Source: GCA-2729495 sp036155675 (lineage in GTDB: Bacteria > Pseudomonadota > Gammaproteobacteria > Steroidobacterales > GCA-2729495). From it: a stretch of DNA of 64,000 bases. The notes below the pieces were generated by a model. That model saw only the letters and a program-made list of their open reading frames with translations, was not told the origin of the DNA and ran no database searches. The first letter of the stretch is position 1. Each line of letters begins with the position of its first letter. The position numbers were made by a program, and so were the translations under genes. Location: positions 1 to 64,000 of the forward strand of contig JAYZVL010000015.1 in NCBI GenBank assembly GCA_036155675.1. The letters are read 5' to 3'. Shown in pieces: positions 63,111 through 64,000 of this stretch.

Positions 63111-63205
63111 GTTGTAAAACCCCCTTGAGAAATTATTTCTTTAAGGGTTCAGTTTATGCTGCTATTAAAGTCAACGTAAAAACGTGACCAAGTCTGTCCA
63201 ATTTT

Positions 63206-63243
63206 GGAGCTCTCCAGCAATTACAAAGGTGCTGGAGAGCTCC
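63206..63243. repeat. Strong 14-bp inverted repeat between TonB receptor and UbiD genes
   Basis: GGAGCTCTCCAGCA (63206-63219) pairs with TGCTGGAGAGCTCC (63230-63243). On the minus strand it follows the receptor stop (63250) by 7 bp and precedes the UbiD start by about 95 bp. No T tract follows on the minus strand, so it may be an attenuating or mRNA-stabilising hairpin rather than a classical terminator. Confidence 0.6.
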
Positions 63244-63249
63244 GATTAA

Positions 63250-64000
63250 CTAAAACCGGCCCCTTATTCCTGCTGTAAATGAAATACCAGGCAATGGCGC
63301 ATAAGCAGCAATGAAAGATGTGCTTTTGCGCGCCTCTTTATCCAGCAGATTATCGCCTCGGAGAAATAATTCCCACTGAGTTGAATCGGCGGAATCAAGC
63401 CGATAAAGGTAATTTGCCCCAACCAAAGTGTAATCATCGGTTTCAAACGAACTAATATCGTTTTGCTCCCCGTGATAAATAATGTCCACTCCGGCCTCCC
63501 AGTTTTCTTGGCCGAAAGAAAAATCAGCCCCTGCCCGCCAAGGTGGGATGCGAGGCAAATCTTGGCCCCCGCTTAACTCAGCCTCTACGAAATCCGCAAA
63601 AAGTTTGAGGTTATTATCAAAATTACCAAATTGTCTTAACGGAAAGCTTACAGATGCTTCTGCACCATAGAACTCAGCATCATCCTGACGATAAATGGCT
63701 ACGGGTAGATCATCTATTTCAGCACCCGTCAAATCCTGATAGATATAGTCCTCAATATCGTAGTTATAGACCCACGCTTCCCATGTAACGCCTCCAGTCT
63801 CGCGCTGCAATCCAATTTCATAATTAACAGATACCTCTTTATCTGCTTCGGCTCTGTTTGCCAATATCCCTATTTCAAACTGACGTGTCGCGATATGTGC
63901 GCCATTTGAATATAACTCTTCGGCGTTGGGATTACGCTCAGTCCGCGATAAGTTGAAGATAAGTTTATCGTCCTTACCAACTGGAACACTAACGCCTGCT
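63250..64000 (-). CDS. TonB-dependent receptor (ZnuD-like), C-terminal part
   Basis: Open to the window edge on the minus strand. The first in-frame start codon (63864) is an internal Leu; upstream codons translate smoothly and include SRTERNPNAEELYSNGAH, the R-x-P-x-A-E-E-L-Y-x-N-G-x-H signature of the ZnuD-like receptor group. The barrel ends with ISFTAGIRGRF. The N-terminal plug and most of the barrel are outside the window. It lies upstream of Tat-UbiD and carboxylesterase on the same strand. ZnuD itself is a zinc receptor, but many homologues have other ligands. Confidence 0.85.
   Translation of the reverse strand, partial: AGVSVPVGKDDKLIFNLSRTERNPNAEELYSNGAHIATRQFEIGILANRAEADKEVSVNYEIGLQRETGGVTWEAWVYNYDIEDYIYQDLTGAEIDDLPVAIYRQDDAEFYGAEASVSFPLRQFGNFDNNLKLFADFVEAELSGGQDLPRIPPWRAGADFSFGQENWEAGVDIIYHGEQNDISSFETDDYTLVGANYLYRLDSADSTQWELFLRGDNLLDKEARKSTSFIAAYAPLPGISFTAGIRGRF

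Noticed and set aside
1..64000. CRISPR arrays, tRNA/rRNA genes, insertion sequences, prophage or defence genes
   Set aside because: Looked for and not seen: no spaced direct repeats, no transposase or integrase frames, no cloverleaf-type or rRNA-like segments recognised.

Overview
The window is AT-rich, gene-dense bacterial DNA from a Gram-negative organism. It holds TonB-dependent receptors, an outer-membrane polysaccharide exporter, LPS inner-core genes (Kdo kinase, Kdo hydroxylase, heptosyltransferase-type GT9) and a CHCC zinc-finger protein. This mix, with sulfotransferases and many secreted catabolic enzymes, points to a marine heterotrophic gammaproteobacterium. The lineage is inferred from gene content only; no rRNA or tRNA gene was seen.

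Layout. (1) 1-12.8 kb is an exopolysaccharide/O-antigen locus: priming sugar transferase (cut by the window edge), sulfotransferase, GT4, DegT aminotransferase, Wzy/ligase, Wzz, a large SLBB export protein, two polytopic GT-C-like proteins and a prolyl-4-hydroxylase-like oxygenase. (2) 12.9-19.4 kb is mixed: flavin reductase-like protein, an unknown protein with an MFS transporter, an alpha/beta hydrolase, a HupE/UreJ-like protein, a DUF6512-like membrane protein and an SDR. (3) 19.4-22.4 kb is the LPS core cassette: KdkA, GT9, KdoO-like oxygenase, zf-CHCC. (4) 22.4-52 kb is an accessory catabolic region: an exported HemF-like protein, a GPH transporter, a Tat-exported UbiD homologue, a six-gene minus-strand operon (M24 peptidase-like, two MDR reductases, a secreted CxxC protein, DoxX, SDR), a VOC protein, two SDRs with signal peptides, a second sulfotransferase, a luciferase-like monooxygenase, two large TonB receptors, two Tat-type amidohydrolases, a secreted amidohydrolase, an ABM protein and an MFS transporter. 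(5) 51.2-64 kb: S-formylglutathione hydrolase next to a Rieske oxygenase, two glycosyltransferases, a DHA2-like MFS, an amidase, a MetE-like methyltransferase, and a minus-strand run of TonB receptor (partial), Tat-UbiD, lipoprotein carboxylesterase and DUF6512-like protein.

Working together. The accessory part reads as a set for taking up and dismantling carboxylated, esterified or methoxylated (possibly aromatic) compounds. TonB receptors would bring substrates across the outer membrane. Enzyme families that are normally cytoplasmic (UbiD decarboxylase, amidohydrolase-2, SDR, HemF) here carry Tat or Sec signals and probably act in the periplasm. MFS proteins, MDR reductases, a Rieske oxygenase and formaldehyde handling would then act inside the cell. 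Several families occur twice or more in the window (UbiD, Tat amidohydrolase, MFS, MDR, SDR, DUF6512-like, TonB receptor), which suggests duplicated catabolic modules. Substrates are inferred, not shown. The strongest candidate for something undescribed is the pair of Tat-exported UbiD homologues, one of which appears to have lost a metal-ligand histidine.
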